A stretch of 64,000 bases of DNA from Sphingomonadales bacterium (GTDB lineage Bacteria > Pseudomonadota > Alphaproteobacteria > Sphingomonadales > Sphingomonadaceae), in contig SEFZ01000020.1 of the NCBI GenBank assembly GCA_004173185.1, positions 18,132 through 82,131 of the forward strand, in the 5' to 3' direction. Positions within the stretch are counted from its first letter, which is position 1, and the number at the start of each line of letters is the position of its first letter. Shown in pieces: positions 13,778 to 23,560 of this stretch. The notes under the pieces were generated by a model. It had not been told where the DNA came from and made no database searches. It saw only the letters and a list, made by a program, of their open reading frames with translations. The translations under genes and the position numbers were made by a program.

Positions 13778-14554
13778 ATGCTGCTCGCGATTGACGCTGG
13801 CAACACCAATGTCGTCTTTGCGCTGGTCGAAGCCGGGGAGATCCGCGCGCGCTGGCGCATCGCCACCGATCCGCGCCGCACCGCGGACGAATATGCCGTG
13901 TGGCTCAGCCAATTGCTCAGCCTTGAAGGCTACGAAATGGGCAGCGTGAACGGCGTTATCATCGGGACCGTGGTGCCGCGTGCGCTCCACAATCTTCAGG
14001 TGCTGAGCCAGAAATATTTCAAGACCGAAGCCGTGGTGGCCGGGCAGGGTAAGGCGGCGTGGGACTTCCATCTCGATGTCGAGGAGCCGGAGAGCCTTGG
14101 CGCAGACCGCGCGCTCAACACCATCGCCGCGCATGCCCGGCACAAGGGCGATCTGATCGTCATCGATTTCGGGACCGCCGCGACCTTCGACGTGGTCGAT
14201 TATACCGGGGCCTATAAAGGCGGGATCATCGCTCCCGGCATCAATTTGTCGCTCGACGCGCTGGTCACCGCAGCCGCCAAGCTGCCCCGTATCGCGATCG
14301 AAGCGCCGACAAGCGACAGCGTGATCGGGCGGAACACGGTCAGCCAGATGCATATCGGCATCTATTGGGGTTATATCGCGATGATCGAGGGTCTGGTCGA
14401 CCGGATGAAGGCCGAGGTTGGCCGGCCCTTGAAGGTCATCGCCACCGGTGGCCTTGCGGTATTGTTCGAGAAGCAGACCGATGTGTTCGACGTGATCGAG
14501 CCGGATCTGACGATTCAGGGGCTGGCGATGCTCTGGGAACGCGCATCGGCCTAG
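13778..14554 (+). CDS. coaX: Type III pantothenate kinase
   Basis: [47 protein letters not shown]; start trimmed from track ORF 13373. Confidence 0.94.
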   Translation: MLLAIDAGNTNVVFALVEAGEIRARWRIATDPRRTADEYAVWLSQLLSLEGYEMGSVNGVIIGTVVPRALHNLQVLSQKYFKTEAVVAGQGKAAWDFHLDVEEPESLGADRALNTIAAHARHKGDLIVIDFGTAATFDVVDYTGAYKGGIIAPGINLSLDALVTAAAKLPRIAIEAPTSDSVIGRNTVSQMHIGIYWGYIAMIEGLVDRMKAEVGRPLKVIATGGLAVLFEKQTDVFDVIEPDLTIQGLAMLWERASA

Positions 14555-14612
14555 CATTCATTGCCGCTGGTAAAGATCCGATCGTCCAGCAGGGGTTGAG
14601 CTTCCTCCCCAC

Positions 14613-16268
14613 ATGCGCGACAGCGTGCGGGTGACTCCAGGAAAAGAACTAGTTTTCGTCGCGCTCGGCGGATCGGGCGAGATTGGCATGAACGTCAATC
14701 TCTATGGCTGTAACGGCAAATGGCTCATGGTCGATTGCGGCATCACCTTTGGTGATTCCAATTACCCGGGCATCGATATCATCCTGCCCGACCTGCAATT
14801 TATCGAGGACCGCCTCGATGATCTGCTCGGCATCGTGCTTACGCACGGGCATGAGGATCATATCGGCGCCTTGCCCTATTTCGCAGCCGACCTCGGCGTG
14901 CCGCTATACGCGACGCCGTTCACCGCGGGGCTCATCCACGGAAAGCTCGAAGAGGAAGGCAATGCCGACCGCATCAAGCTGAACGTGGTGAAGGAAGAGG
15001 GGCCGATCCAGATCGGGCCGTTCACCGTTACCTATATGCCGCTGGCGCACTCGATTCCCGAGGGCAATGCCGTGAAGATCGACACGCCTTACGGCACGAT
15101 CTTCCACACCGGCGACTGGAAGCTGGACGATGCGCCTGCGCTGGGCGGGCAATCGACCGCTGCCGAACTCTCCGCAGTCGGCGACAAGGGCGTGCTCGCA
15201 TTAGTCTGCGATTCGACCAACGTCTTCAATCCCCAGGCTTCGGGTTCGGAAGCTGATGTCCGCATCGGGCTCGATGAGGTCGTGGCCGGGATCAAGGGCC
15301 GCGTGCTGGTCACCACCTTTGCTTCGAACGCCGCACGACTTGAAACTTTGGGGGCGGTCGCTCGCGATACCGGACGCCAGCTTTGCGTGGCCGGTCGCTC
15401 GCTCGATCGCATCCTGCGCGTTGCCAAGGCGACTGGCTATCTGCGCGATTTCCCCGATACGATCGATTTCGACACCGCAATGTCGCTGCCCGCAAATCAG
15501 GTGATGATCATCGCCACGGGCGGGCAGGGTGAGGCACGCGCTGCGCTCAACCGCATCGCCGAAGACACCCACGTCCTCAAGCTGCACAAGGGCGACACCG
15601 TCGTCTTCTCATCGCGCCAGATCCCCGGCAACGAAGTCGCGATCGGCCGGATCATGAACACGCTGGCCGGCAAGGGCGTCGAGCTGATTACCGAGCGGCA
15701 GGCGTTCATCCACGTCTCGGGCCATCCGGGCCGTCCCGAGCTTGCCGAGATGTATAAGTGGATCCGCCCGGAGATCCTGATCCCGGTGCACGGCGAAGTT
15801 CGCCACATGCACGAGCAGGCGCGCTTTGGCCTGTCCGAAGGCGTGCCGCAGGCGATCAATCAGGTGAATGGCGATATCTGGAAGCTCGCGCCGGGCAAGC
15901 CGAAGAAGATCGGCGATGCGCCGGTTGGCCGGCTTGTGCTCGATGGCGATGTGATCCTGCCCGCCGATGGCACTACGATCAACGAGCGCCGCCGCGTCGC
16001 GCTCTATGGCCAGATCTCGGTCGCAGTAGCGATCCGGCAGGGCAAGCTGATCGGCGAACCGCAGATACGCCTGCAGGGCGTGCCGGTCGAGGAAGACCGC
16101 GACAATTTCATCGCCGATGCCGCTGACGCGGCCGCTGCTGCGGTGAAGAAGGAAACCAGCCGCGATCTGGAGAAACTGCGCGAGGCGCTTCGCCTTTCGG
16201 TCCGTCGCGTCGCAGTGAAATTTACCGGCAAGAAGCCCGTCGTCGACGTGCTGATTGTGGAGACCTGA
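14613..16268 (+). CDS. rnj: Ribonuclease J
   Basis: Metallo-beta-lactamase HGHEDHIGALPY, ALGGSGEIGMN, HVSGHPGRPELAEMY. Confidence 0.93.
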   Translation: MRDSVRVTPGKELVFVALGGSGEIGMNVNLYGCNGKWLMVDCGITFGDSNYPGIDIILPDLQFIEDRLDDLLGIVLTHGHEDHIGALPYFAADLGVPLYATPFTAGLIHGKLEEEGNADRIKLNVVKEEGPIQIGPFTVTYMPLAHSIPEGNAVKIDTPYGTIFHTGDWKLDDAPALGGQSTAAELSAVGDKGVLALVCDSTNVFNPQASGSEADVRIGLDEVVAGIKGRVLVTTFASNAARLETLGAVARDTGRQLCVAGRSLDRILRVAKATGYLRDFPDTIDFDTAMSLPANQVMIIATGGQGEARAALNRIAEDTHVLKLHKGDTVVFSSRQIPGNEVAIGRIMNTLAGKGVELITERQAFIHVSGHPGRPELAEMYKWIRPEILIPVHGEVRHMHEQARFGLSEGVPQAINQVNGDIWKLAPGKPKKIGDAPVGRLVLDGDVILPADGTTINERRRVALYGQISVAVAIRQGKLIGEPQIRLQGVPVEEDRDNFIADAADAAAAAVKKETSRDLEKLREALRLSVRRVAVKFTGKKPVVDVLIVET

Positions 16269-16272
16269 TCCA

Positions 16273-16533
16273 ATGAAGTGGCAGTCCGCGCTCGCGATCT
16301 ACATGCTGTTCTGGGTCATGTCGGCTTTCCTCGTGCTGCCGTTCGGCGTGAAGACCAGCGAGGAAGCCGGGGCCGAACTGGTGCCGGGACAGTCGCCCAG
16401 CGCGCCGCACGAGTTCAACGTGAAGAAAATGGCATTCCGCACCACCATCGTGGCGACGGTGTTGTTTGGGATTTTCTGGCTGAACTACATCTATGGCTGG
16501 GTGACTACCGACATGCTGGATTGGGCGAACTAG
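16273..16533 (+). CDS. DUF1467 family membrane protein
   Basis: Short two-TM protein downstream of RNase J, LPFGVKTSEEAG...; ATG at 16273. Confidence 0.75.
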   Translation: MKWQSALAIYMLFWVMSAFLVLPFGVKTSEEAGAELVPGQSPSAPHEFNVKKMAFRTTIVATVLFGIFWLNYIYGWVTTDMLDWAN

Positions 16534-16554
16534 CGAACCGCAGACCGATTGCTT

Positions 16555-16659
16555 CGTCACCCCGGCCTCGTGCCGGGGTCGACCAGGCATCCTCGTTGAG
16601 ACGCGTGCGCTGTGCTTGGCTCGCCTCCCGGTGGCCCCCGGAACAAGTCCGGAGTGACG
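16555..16659. repeat. Palindromic intergenic repeat (GTCACCCCGGCCT type)
   Basis: Terminal arms cgtcaccccggcctcgtgccgggg and ccccggaacaagtccggagtgacg; related copy at 46968-47074. Confidence 0.6.
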
Positions 16660-16675
16660 GGTGGCGCATCCGCCG

Positions 16676-18952
16676 CTAGTTCCGCAGCCGCTCGATCGCC
16701 TGCGCCAGCGCGACATACAGCTTGCCCATATCCGAAGACAGCAACGTCACGCCCAGCGGTGAGCCGTCACGCAGCGTCAGGATCTGGCGGAGCATCGCTT
16801 CGAAATCGTGGATGTAGCGATTGACGTTGTCGCGGAAGACATCGTCCTCGTCATAGAGCTTGTGGATCTCGCGCGCATCGCCCGCATCGAGCACACGCAC
16901 CGCGCGGCGGGTGAAGACCCCGCGGTCGCCCTTGAGATACGCGGCCCAGGCGCTGTCGGTCACGTCGGCCGCGAAGGTCTTGGTGATGTCGATCGAGTTG
17001 GAGTTCAATGCCTCGATCAGCAGCGAGACGCGCCGGGCGAAATTGTCGCCATCGGCTTCCTCGCGCGCTGCCTTGCCGGCCTCCATCTGCGCTTCGATCT
17101 GGCTGGTGCTTTCGGCGAGCTTCACCATCTGCATCGTCAGCCGCTCGGATGCGCGGTTGGCGGCGTTGACCGCGGCTTCGGTGGTCTGGCCCAGCTCGAT
17201 CAGCTGACGGCGCACGGTTTCGTCCATCGCCCGGCGCAGCGCCGTGGTGCTTGCTTCCTCCAGCGCGCGGGTTGCGCCGGGGACGATCCCCGCAATCGCA
17301 TCGCGCGCATGATCGGCGGCGGCGGCGGCAGTCTCGCGGACGCGGAGCAGCGCATCGACCAGTTGCGGCGCGGCATCCTCGGCAAAGGTGCGGGTGGTCT
17401 GGATCGTCTCGTCAACGATCTGCTCCAGCGCCTGTGCGCGCTCGCCGCCGGTCTCCAGCGTTTCGAGCAAGGACGCCTGCGTCTTGGCGAGCGTATCGCG
17501 CTGCTGGGCGACCACATCGGCAATCGCTTCGATCGCGTCGTGGGTGCTCTCGGCAGCGGTGACGAGCGCGAGCAATTCGGGCTTGGCACCCGATACGATC
17601 TGTCGGCTGGAGAGGATCCGCGCATCGAGCCGCGCCAGCGCCTCGGGCAACGTCTCATCGATCTCACGCGCAGAGGCATCGAGCGAAGTCAAAAGGTCTT
17701 CGGAGGTGTGGATTACGCGGCGGGCAATCGCATCGCCGCTTTCCATCGCCACGGCCATGCCATCGACCGATGCATGCAGTGCGCTGACCGATGCGGCCAG
17801 CCCCTGGGTGCGGTCCATCCCGGCGGCGTGGAGCACCTGAAACTCGCGATCGAGCTTGTCGACGCCGCTGGAAAGCCCGGTGAGCAGCGTATCGGCGCGG
17901 CCCTGCTCTTCGCCCAGCCGCGTGCCGACCCGGCCGATCGCGTCCTCGATCGTCGCCATGCGCTCGCTGAGCGCTTCGGTGGTGTCCTTGCTCGCGCGAT
18001 CCAGCGCGGCCTGATTGGCCTCCAGCATCGCGAGGATGGCTTCGCCCTGCGCCGCGATCCCCTTGCGCGCTTCGTCCACTGCATTGGCGGCGCGATCGAG
18101 CATCCCGTCGACTTCGGCCGACATCTGGCCGGTAACGGCTTCGAGCCGCGCGCTGGCGGTCTCGCTGGTCGCTTCCATGCGGGCAATATGCGCCGCGAGG
18201 CGATCGGCAGCGCCCCCCGCAACCTGATCCGCTTCGCGCCCACGATCGGCCAGTGCAGACAATTGCGTGTCGAGCGATGCCGCACGCTCGCTGGCGAGCA
18301 GACCGGCTGCGTCCACGCGCTCGGCGAGCCCGCGCATTTCGTCATGCGCCTTGGGCAGGGATGCCAGCACGATCGCGACGCGGCGCTCGGCTTCGCCCGC
18401 CGCGAGCGTCAATGTGCGGCTGCTGCCGTCAAGCGTGGCGGATTGGTGCGCCACGGTGCCCGCGACATCGGCGATCTGCTCGGCGGCGCGATCCCCCATC
18501 GCGATCAATATATCGGTTTGTTCGGCGAGTGCGACGCGGTTCTCATCGATCTTGCGCGCCAGCGACGCGACGATCCGGTCGAGCGCGGCGGCTTCCATCC
18601 GCATCGTATGCGCGGTTGCGCCAAAGCGGCGCGCTTCCGAACGGCTGGTGCGCATCGCGAGCATATAAAGCACGCCGATCAGCACCGGCGGCACACAGAG
18701 CGCGGCGATCAGCTGAACCAGTGCAACCGGCGACATTCCGGCCTGCATCGCGGGCAGCGCCAGCCAGCCCAGCCCAACGAACGATCCCAGCGCGGCAAGG
18801 ATCGCGAGCGCGGGCAACAGCCAGCCCCAATTGCGCCCCGGCGCATATTCTTCGAGGTCCTCGTCCACGACCGGCACCACGGCTTCGGAGAGCACGAGCG
18901 GCTCTTCGGTATCGGTTGCGAACATCTGTTCGACTGGTTTGGCCCCACTCAT
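16676..18952 (-). CDS. Membrane-anchored coiled-coil protein, TipN-like
   Basis: Two N-terminal TM helices, then ~600 aa of Ala/Glu/Arg-rich coiled coil, conserved-looking C-terminus VTDSAWAAYLKGDRGVFTRRAVRVLD. Confidence 0.7.
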   Translation of the reverse strand: MSGAKPVEQMFATDTEEPLVLSEAVVPVVDEDLEEYAPGRNWGWLLPALAILAALGSFVGLGWLALPAMQAGMSPVALVQLIAALCVPPVLIGVLYMLAMRTSRSEARRFGATAHTMRMEAAALDRIVASLARKIDENRVALAEQTDILIAMGDRAAEQIADVAGTVAHQSATLDGSSRTLTLAAGEAERRVAIVLASLPKAHDEMRGLAERVDAAGLLASERAASLDTQLSALADRGREADQVAGGAADRLAAHIARMEATSETASARLEAVTGQMSAEVDGMLDRAANAVDEARKGIAAQGEAILAMLEANQAALDRASKDTTEALSERMATIEDAIGRVGTRLGEEQGRADTLLTGLSSGVDKLDREFQVLHAAGMDRTQGLAASVSALHASVDGMAVAMESGDAIARRVIHTSEDLLTSLDASAREIDETLPEALARLDARILSSRQIVSGAKPELLALVTAAESTHDAIEAIADVVAQQRDTLAKTQASLLETLETGGERAQALEQIVDETIQTTRTFAEDAAPQLVDALLRVRETAAAAADHARDAIAGIVPGATRALEEASTTALRRAMDETVRRQLIELGQTTEAAVNAANRASERLTMQMVKLAESTSQIEAQMEAGKAAREEADGDNFARRVSLLIEALNSNSIDITKTFAADVTDSAWAAYLKGDRGVFTRRAVRVLDAGDAREIHKLYDEDDVFRDNVNRYIHDFEAMLRQILTLRDGSPLGVTLLSSDMGKLYVALAQAIERLRN

Positions 18953-19034
18953 GTGGCCCATTTACCACATTATTGCGCTGGACCAACACCGTAAGGAAAC
19001 GGAGCGTTAACTTTGGGTCTGATAGCGTCGCCCG

Positions 19035-19328
19035 ATGGCGTATGATCCCGGTGCAATCGATGCGACCTTGGCGGCGGCGGTGGGCGATGAGCCCCAGCTG
19101 ATTGCCGAGCTGCGTGAAGCGTTTCTCGACAGCGTTCGCCGCTGCCTTGAGGGAATGAAGGGCGCTGACAGCCCCGATGCATGGAGCGGGGCGGCGCTGC
19201 GTCTCAAGGGTCTTGCCGCCAGCTTTGGCGCGGTTCGCCTGATGGTTCTCGCGTCCGAAGCAGCGACCGCACAGGCGCATGACAGCGCCGTGCTGCGCAA
19301 GCTTCACCGCGCGGTCGAACGGCTGTAA
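19035..19328 (+). CDS. Hpt-domain-like protein lacking the phosphoacceptor histidine
   Basis: 97 aa; AWSGAALRLKGLAASFGAVRL resembles the Hpt AHxLKGxxxxFGA motif with Leu in place of His. Confidence 0.6.
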   Translation: MAYDPGAIDATLAAAVGDEPQLIAELREAFLDSVRRCLEGMKGADSPDAWSGAALRLKGLAASFGAVRLMVLASEAATAQAHDSAVLRKLHRAVERL

Positions 19329-19360
19329 GCTGGCTCCGGCTCTAGCGCCGGAGACCTGAT

Positions 19361-20206
19361 TTGCGTTTCTTTCTGACCTTCCTCGGAATGCTCGCGATGT
19401 TCGCGAGCGGCTTTGCGCATGCACAGGTGGTCGATGATCGCCCGATCGTCGTCACCGGCCGCCAGGGCGATGACCCCAAAAAGGAAGTGCAGCGCCAGCT
19501 CCGCCAGATCGTCACCACGATCGACGGACAGCTCGCCCGCTTTGCCGATCCGGTGTGCCCGATGGTCATCGGCCTCTCCCCCGAAAGCAATCTGACCGTG
19601 ATGCGCCGGATGCGCGCCATCGCCGCCGAAGCCGGGGCGAAGATCGCTGAGGATCGCTGCAACCCCAATATCGTGATCATCATCGCCGCGGATGCCGATG
19701 TTTTTACCGCAGCGCTACGCAAGCGCTTCCCCAAGATGTTCGCCGGGCTGCGCGACGGCGAATTGCGCCGCGCCAAGAAGGAAGGTCCGGTCCATGCGTG
19801 GAATACGGTGGAAGTGCGCAACGAGAATAACCTCGGCGCAGAAAGCGGGGAGGGGGACGAACCACCAACGCTGGAGATCCAATCCGCATCGAATATCGTG
19901 CGCTCGACCCAGCAGGTGACGGTGTCTTCGATCGTCGTGATCGACGATCAGGCCGCGCTCGGCAAATCGCTCACCCAGATCGCCGATTTCGCTGCGATGC
20001 GCACGCTTTCAGGGGCTCGTCCGCCGCGTCAGGCGGGGATGGCCGATACGATCCTGTCGCTGTTCGACAATGATGGCGCGCCACCGCCGCCGGGGCTCAC
20101 CGCGCTCGATAGCGGCTTCATCAAGGAGCTGTATTTCGGCGAGGGTAATGCCACCGCGCGGCAAAAGTCCCGCCGGATCGCGCGCCGGGTTGTGAAGGAG
20201 CCCTAA
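19361..20206 (+). CDS. Hypothetical secreted protein
   Basis: Signal peptide MRFFLTFLGMLAMFASGFAHAQ; strong uninterrupted ORF. Confidence 0.75.
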   Translation: MRFFLTFLGMLAMFASGFAHAQVVDDRPIVVTGRQGDDPKKEVQRQLRQIVTTIDGQLARFADPVCPMVIGLSPESNLTVMRRMRAIAAEAGAKIAEDRCNPNIVIIIAADADVFTAALRKRFPKMFAGLRDGELRRAKKEGPVHAWNTVEVRNENNLGAESGEGDEPPTLEIQSASNIVRSTQQVTVSSIVVIDDQAALGKSLTQIADFAAMRTLSGARPPRQAGMADTILSLFDNDGAPPPPGLTALDSGFIKELYFGEGNATARQKSRRIARRVVKEP

Positions 20207-21381
20207 CGCTTCCGGCTAAGCTCGCGCATCGCGTCGTCCAGCCCGGATAGCGTCAGGCCATACATGCGGTCGGTCATCAGCTCGCGGATAATCTTCACCG
20301 ATTGGGTATAGCCCCATTGCGCTTCGGGCAGCACGTTGAGCCATACGGCAGCGGGATAGGTGTTGGTCATCCGCTGGAGCCACACGGCGCCGGCTTCCTC
20401 GTTGAAATGCTCGACCGAGCCGCCGGGATGGGTGATCTCATAGGCGCTCATCGAGGCATCTCCGACGAAGATCAGCTTATAATCATGGCCATATTTGTGG
20501 AGGATGTCCCACATCGGCGTCCGCTCGGTGAAGCGGCGGCGATTGTCCTTCCACACGCCTTCATAGGGGCAATTGTGGAAGTAGAAGAATTCGAGATTTT
20601 TGAACTCGCTGGTCGCGGCGGAGAACAATTCTTCGCACAGCTTCACGAACGGGTCCATGGATCCGCCGACATCGAGGAACAGCAGCAGCTTCACCGCATT
20701 GTGCCGCTCGGCGCGCATCTTGATGTCGAGCCAGCCCTGCTTTGCGGTCCCCTCGATCGTACCGTCGATATCCAATTCGTCCTGTGCGCCTTCGCGCGCA
20801 AACCGGCGCAGGCGGCGTAGCGCCACCTTGATGTTGCGGGTGCCGAGTTCGCGGGTCGCGTCGAGATTCTTGAACTCGCGCTGGTCCCACACCTTCATCG
20901 CGCGCTTATGGACGCTCTCGCCGCCGATGCGGACGCCTTCGGGGTTGTAACCGGAGTTGCCGTACGGGGACGTGCCGCCGGTGCCGACCCATTTGTTGCC
21001 GCCCTGATGCCGGCCCTGCTGCTCTTCGAGCCGCTTCTTGAGCGTCTCCATGATCTCGTCCCACGAGCCCTGCGACTTGATCGCTTCCATCTCTTCGGGC
21101 GTCAGGAATTTCTCGGCCACTGCGCGCAGCCAGTCCTCGGGGATTTCGGCGGGCTTGACGCCATAATTGGTGGCGACGCCCTTGAAGACCTTGGCAAAGA
21201 CCTGATCGAAGCGATCGAGCAGCCCCTCATCCTTCACGAAGGTGGCGCGGGCGAGATAATAGAAAGCCTCAGGCGTGCGATCGATCACGTCGCGCTCGAG
21301 CGCTTCGAGCAGGATCAGATGCTCCTTCAGGCTCGCCTGAATGCCGGCCGCGCGAAGCTCGTCGAGGAAGGAGAAGAACAT
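20203..21381 (-). CDS. VWA domain-containing (CoxE-like) protein
   Basis: MFFSFLDELRAAGIQASLKEHLILLEAL...LLFLDVGGSMDPFVKLCEELF (MIDAS-like DVGGSMD). Confidence 0.88.
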   Translation of the reverse strand: MFFSFLDELRAAGIQASLKEHLILLEALERDVIDRTPEAFYYLARATFVKDEGLLDRFDQVFAKVFKGVATNYGVKPAEIPEDWLRAVAEKFLTPEEMEAIKSQGSWDEIMETLKKRLEEQQGRHQGGNKWVGTGGTSPYGNSGYNPEGVRIGGESVHKRAMKVWDQREFKNLDATRELGTRNIKVALRRLRRFAREGAQDELDIDGTIEGTAKQGWLDIKMRAERHNAVKLLLFLDVGGSMDPFVKLCEELFSAATSEFKNLEFFYFHNCPYEGVWKDNRRRFTERTPMWDILHKYGHDYKLIFVGDASMSAYEITHPGGSVEHFNEEAGAVWLQRMTNTYPAAVWLNVLPEAQWGYTQSVKIIRELMTDRMYGLTLSGLDDAMRELSRKR

Positions 21382-21391
21382 GCTGCGATGT

Positions 21392-22120
21392 CTAGGCTTC
21401 CCGTCGGCTCATGTGAAGCAGCATCCCTGCCAGCGCGATCGCTCCGCCGATCCCCCCGGCCATCCAGCCCATCTGCTGGATTTCGGGCTTGGGGATCAGC
21501 AGGTCGGCGGCGAGCAGCCAGGGGAACCACACCGATTTGGATGCGCCGAACGTCGCGATCGCCACGAACGTGCCCCCAATCCCGAACACCAGCGGCACGA
21601 CGAAGCTGCGAAAAGCGAGCGCGACCCAGAGCTGGAGGATGCTCACCAGCATCGACGCGACCGTCATCAGCGCCAGCGTCCCCGCCAGCTTGCCGTAACT
21701 GGGCGCGCCGGTAACGCCGATCGGGTGCAGCGCGGTGAGTATCGCCGCGCCGCCGAGCATGAAGACGAAAAGCAAGGCCGACATCGCCGCTACCAGCCCG
21801 AGCATCACGATTGCCTTGGCGAGAAACACATTGGGTCGCGCGCCGGGGAGGGTGAGCAGATGGTTCCAGTTTCGCGAGCCATGCTCCATCTGCGCCATCA
21901 GCACGCTGAGCGCGGTGATCGCCAGCGGCAGCATCACGAACGACCAGATGCCCGGCCCGCCCAACACGAAGCTATCGAGTGAAACCGCGCGATTCTTGTC
22001 GAACGCGATGATTGTACCGAGCAAGGCAACGCATCCCGGCGCGGCGACACAGAGCATGAGCGCGAGGCTGCGGCGCAGCTTGAGGATTTCGGCGAGCAAG
22101 TAACGGTGCAGCATGGGCAT
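21392..22120 (-). CDS. ABC-2 type transporter permease
   Basis: Six-TM-like protein adjoining the ATPase, MLHRYLLAEILKLRRSLALML. Confidence 0.8.
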   Translation of the reverse strand: MPMLHRYLLAEILKLRRSLALMLCVAAPGCVALLGTIIAFDKNRAVSLDSFVLGGPGIWSFVMLPLAITALSVLMAQMEHGSRNWNHLLTLPGARPNVFLAKAIVMLGLVAAMSALLFVFMLGGAAILTALHPIGVTGAPSYGKLAGTLALMTVASMLVSILQLWVALAFRSFVVPLVFGIGGTFVAIATFGASKSVWFPWLLAADLLIPKPEIQQMGWMAGGIGGAIALAGMLLHMSRREA

Positions 22121-22125
22121 TTCCC

Positions 22126-23016
22126 TCAAGCGGCCTGGGCGATGTGGCGGTGATAAATGCCCTCGAGCGAGGGGCGGTGGCGGGTGAGGTGCGACAGCTT
22201 CTGTCCCTCGCGCACGAGCAAGGCGGCGATCTCGGCCGGGTCCGCGGCATCGATCAGCAGATTGCCGTCCTCGTTCCTGCGAACCGCGAAGCCCGCGCCG
22301 CCGAGGATCATCGCAGCGCGCGCACGGTCTCCGGTATCGACTTCCACCGCCGCCACGCCGCCAAGCAGCGCATCGAGCGGCGATTCGATCAGCAGCCGCC
22401 CGCGATGGAGCAGGCCAACATGGGTGGCGACCTGCTCAACCTCCGAAAGCAGATGGCTCGAGACGATCAGCGTCACGTCGCCCACTTCGGGCAGACGGCG
22501 CAACAAATGGCGCATGTCGCGGATGCCGTCGGGATCGAGGCCGTTGGTCGGCTCATCGAGGATCAGCAGGCGGGGATTGCCGAGCAACGCGCGGGCAATG
22601 CCGAGCCGCTGGCGCATCCCCAGCGAATAGCCGCCGACGCGTTCGTCGCGGGCGCGCCTGAGATCGACGATCTCCAGCACGCGATCGATTTCGCGCTTGG
22701 GTAGCCCGAGCAGGATACGCGTGAGATCGAGATTCTGGCGGCCGGTCAAATGGTCATAGGTCGAAGGCGTCTCGATCAGCGATCCGATGCTGGCGCGCGC
22801 CGCGCCGCTCGCCTCCTTGCCGAACAGCCGGATCGTTCCCGAATCGGCGCGCAGCAACCCCAGCACGAGCTTGAGCGTGGTCGTCTTTCCCGCGCCATTC
22901 GCGCCAAGAAAGCCATAGATCGCGCGGCGCGGCACCGAAAGGGTGACGGAATCCACCGAAGGGGCGGCCTTGCCGAAGCGCTTGGTCAACGCGTGGGTTT
23001 CGAGAGCAGGTGTCAT
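22126..23016 (-). CDS. ABC transporter ATP-binding protein
   Basis: Walker A GANGAGKTT, signature YSLGMRQRLGIARALLGNPRLLILDEPTNGLDP. Confidence 0.93.
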   Translation of the reverse strand: MTPALETHALTKRFGKAAPSVDSVTLSVPRRAIYGFLGANGAGKTTTLKLVLGLLRADSGTIRLFGKEASGAARASIGSLIETPSTYDHLTGRQNLDLTRILLGLPKREIDRVLEIVDLRRARDERVGGYSLGMRQRLGIARALLGNPRLLILDEPTNGLDPDGIRDMRHLLRRLPEVGDVTLIVSSHLLSEVEQVATHVGLLHRGRLLIESPLDALLGGVAAVEVDTGDRARAAMILGGAGFAVRRNEDGNLLIDAADPAEIAALLVREGQKLSHLTRHRPSLEGIYHRHIAQAA

Positions 23017-23028
23017 TCAAGCGACTCC

Positions 23029-23083
23029 AATTTAAGTCTGGCTTAAATTTGCCAATCGCCGAAATTTAAGTCAAGGTTAAATT
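23029..23083. promoter_or_regulatory. Tandem palindromic operators AATTTAAG-N5-CTTAAATT and AATTTAAG-N5-GTTAAATT
   Basis: Two imperfect dyads 34 bp apart (23029-23049, 23063-23083) in the divergent intergenic region. Confidence 0.7.
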
Positions 23084-23560
23084 ATGACAGTCCATGGAGC
23101 CCCTATGATCGAGACGCTTCGCGCCCGTGCGCGCATCCTGATGTGGCTGGTGACGGTGCCGTTTGTGCTGTTGCTGCTTACTGCTGCGACCCTGATCTTC
23201 GCGCCGATATGGACCGGGCGCTTCCATATCGGCTCGCTGATCCTGTTTCTGCCGATGTTCATTTACATCTGGGCGATCTGGATGGTGCGGCAGGCGCTGA
23301 AATCAATCGCGGGCGGAGCGATGTTCGATCAAGTCGTGCCGCGACTGTTGCGGCGGGTCGGCGCGGCGCTGTTCGCAGGCGCGCTGATCAACGTATTCGG
23401 CGTAAGCCTGCTGACGCGCCTGATCTACGGTCGGGGTGCCTATGCGGCATTCGATGGTGCTGCGATCACGCTCGGGATAGTTGGCGCCACGCTGGTGATC
23501 CTTTCCCAGCTGCTCGCCCAGGCATCGGCCGCGCGAGCCGAGCTGGACGAGTTCTTCTGA
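23084..23560 (+). CDS. DUF2975 domain-containing membrane protein
   Basis: Four-TM protein followed directly by a small XRE regulator, a typical DUF2975/XRE pair; start could be ATG 23105. Confidence 0.75.
   Translation: MTVHGAPMIETLRARARILMWLVTVPFVLLLLTAATLIFAPIWTGRFHIGSLILFLPMFIYIWAIWMVRQALKSIAGGAMFDQVVPRLLRRVGAALFAGALINVFGVSLLTRLIYGRGAYAAFDGAAITLGIVGATLVILSQLLAQASAARAELDEFF

Noticed and set aside
16808-18994. 728-aa plus-strand ORF opposite the coiled-coil gene
   Set aside because: Spans nearly the same interval as the minus gene; the minus frame has TM helices and coiled-coil periodicity, the plus frame has neither
18960-19034. Possible CtrA box near GTTAAC (about 19005)
   Set aside because: Only a half-site; no TTAA-N7-TTAA(C) full match found there
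23031-23083. Could the TTTAAG dyads be a CRISPR-like or integration repeat?
   Set aside because: Only two copies, 34 bp apart, in a divergent promoter gap; operator explanation is simpler and no cas or integrase genes are present
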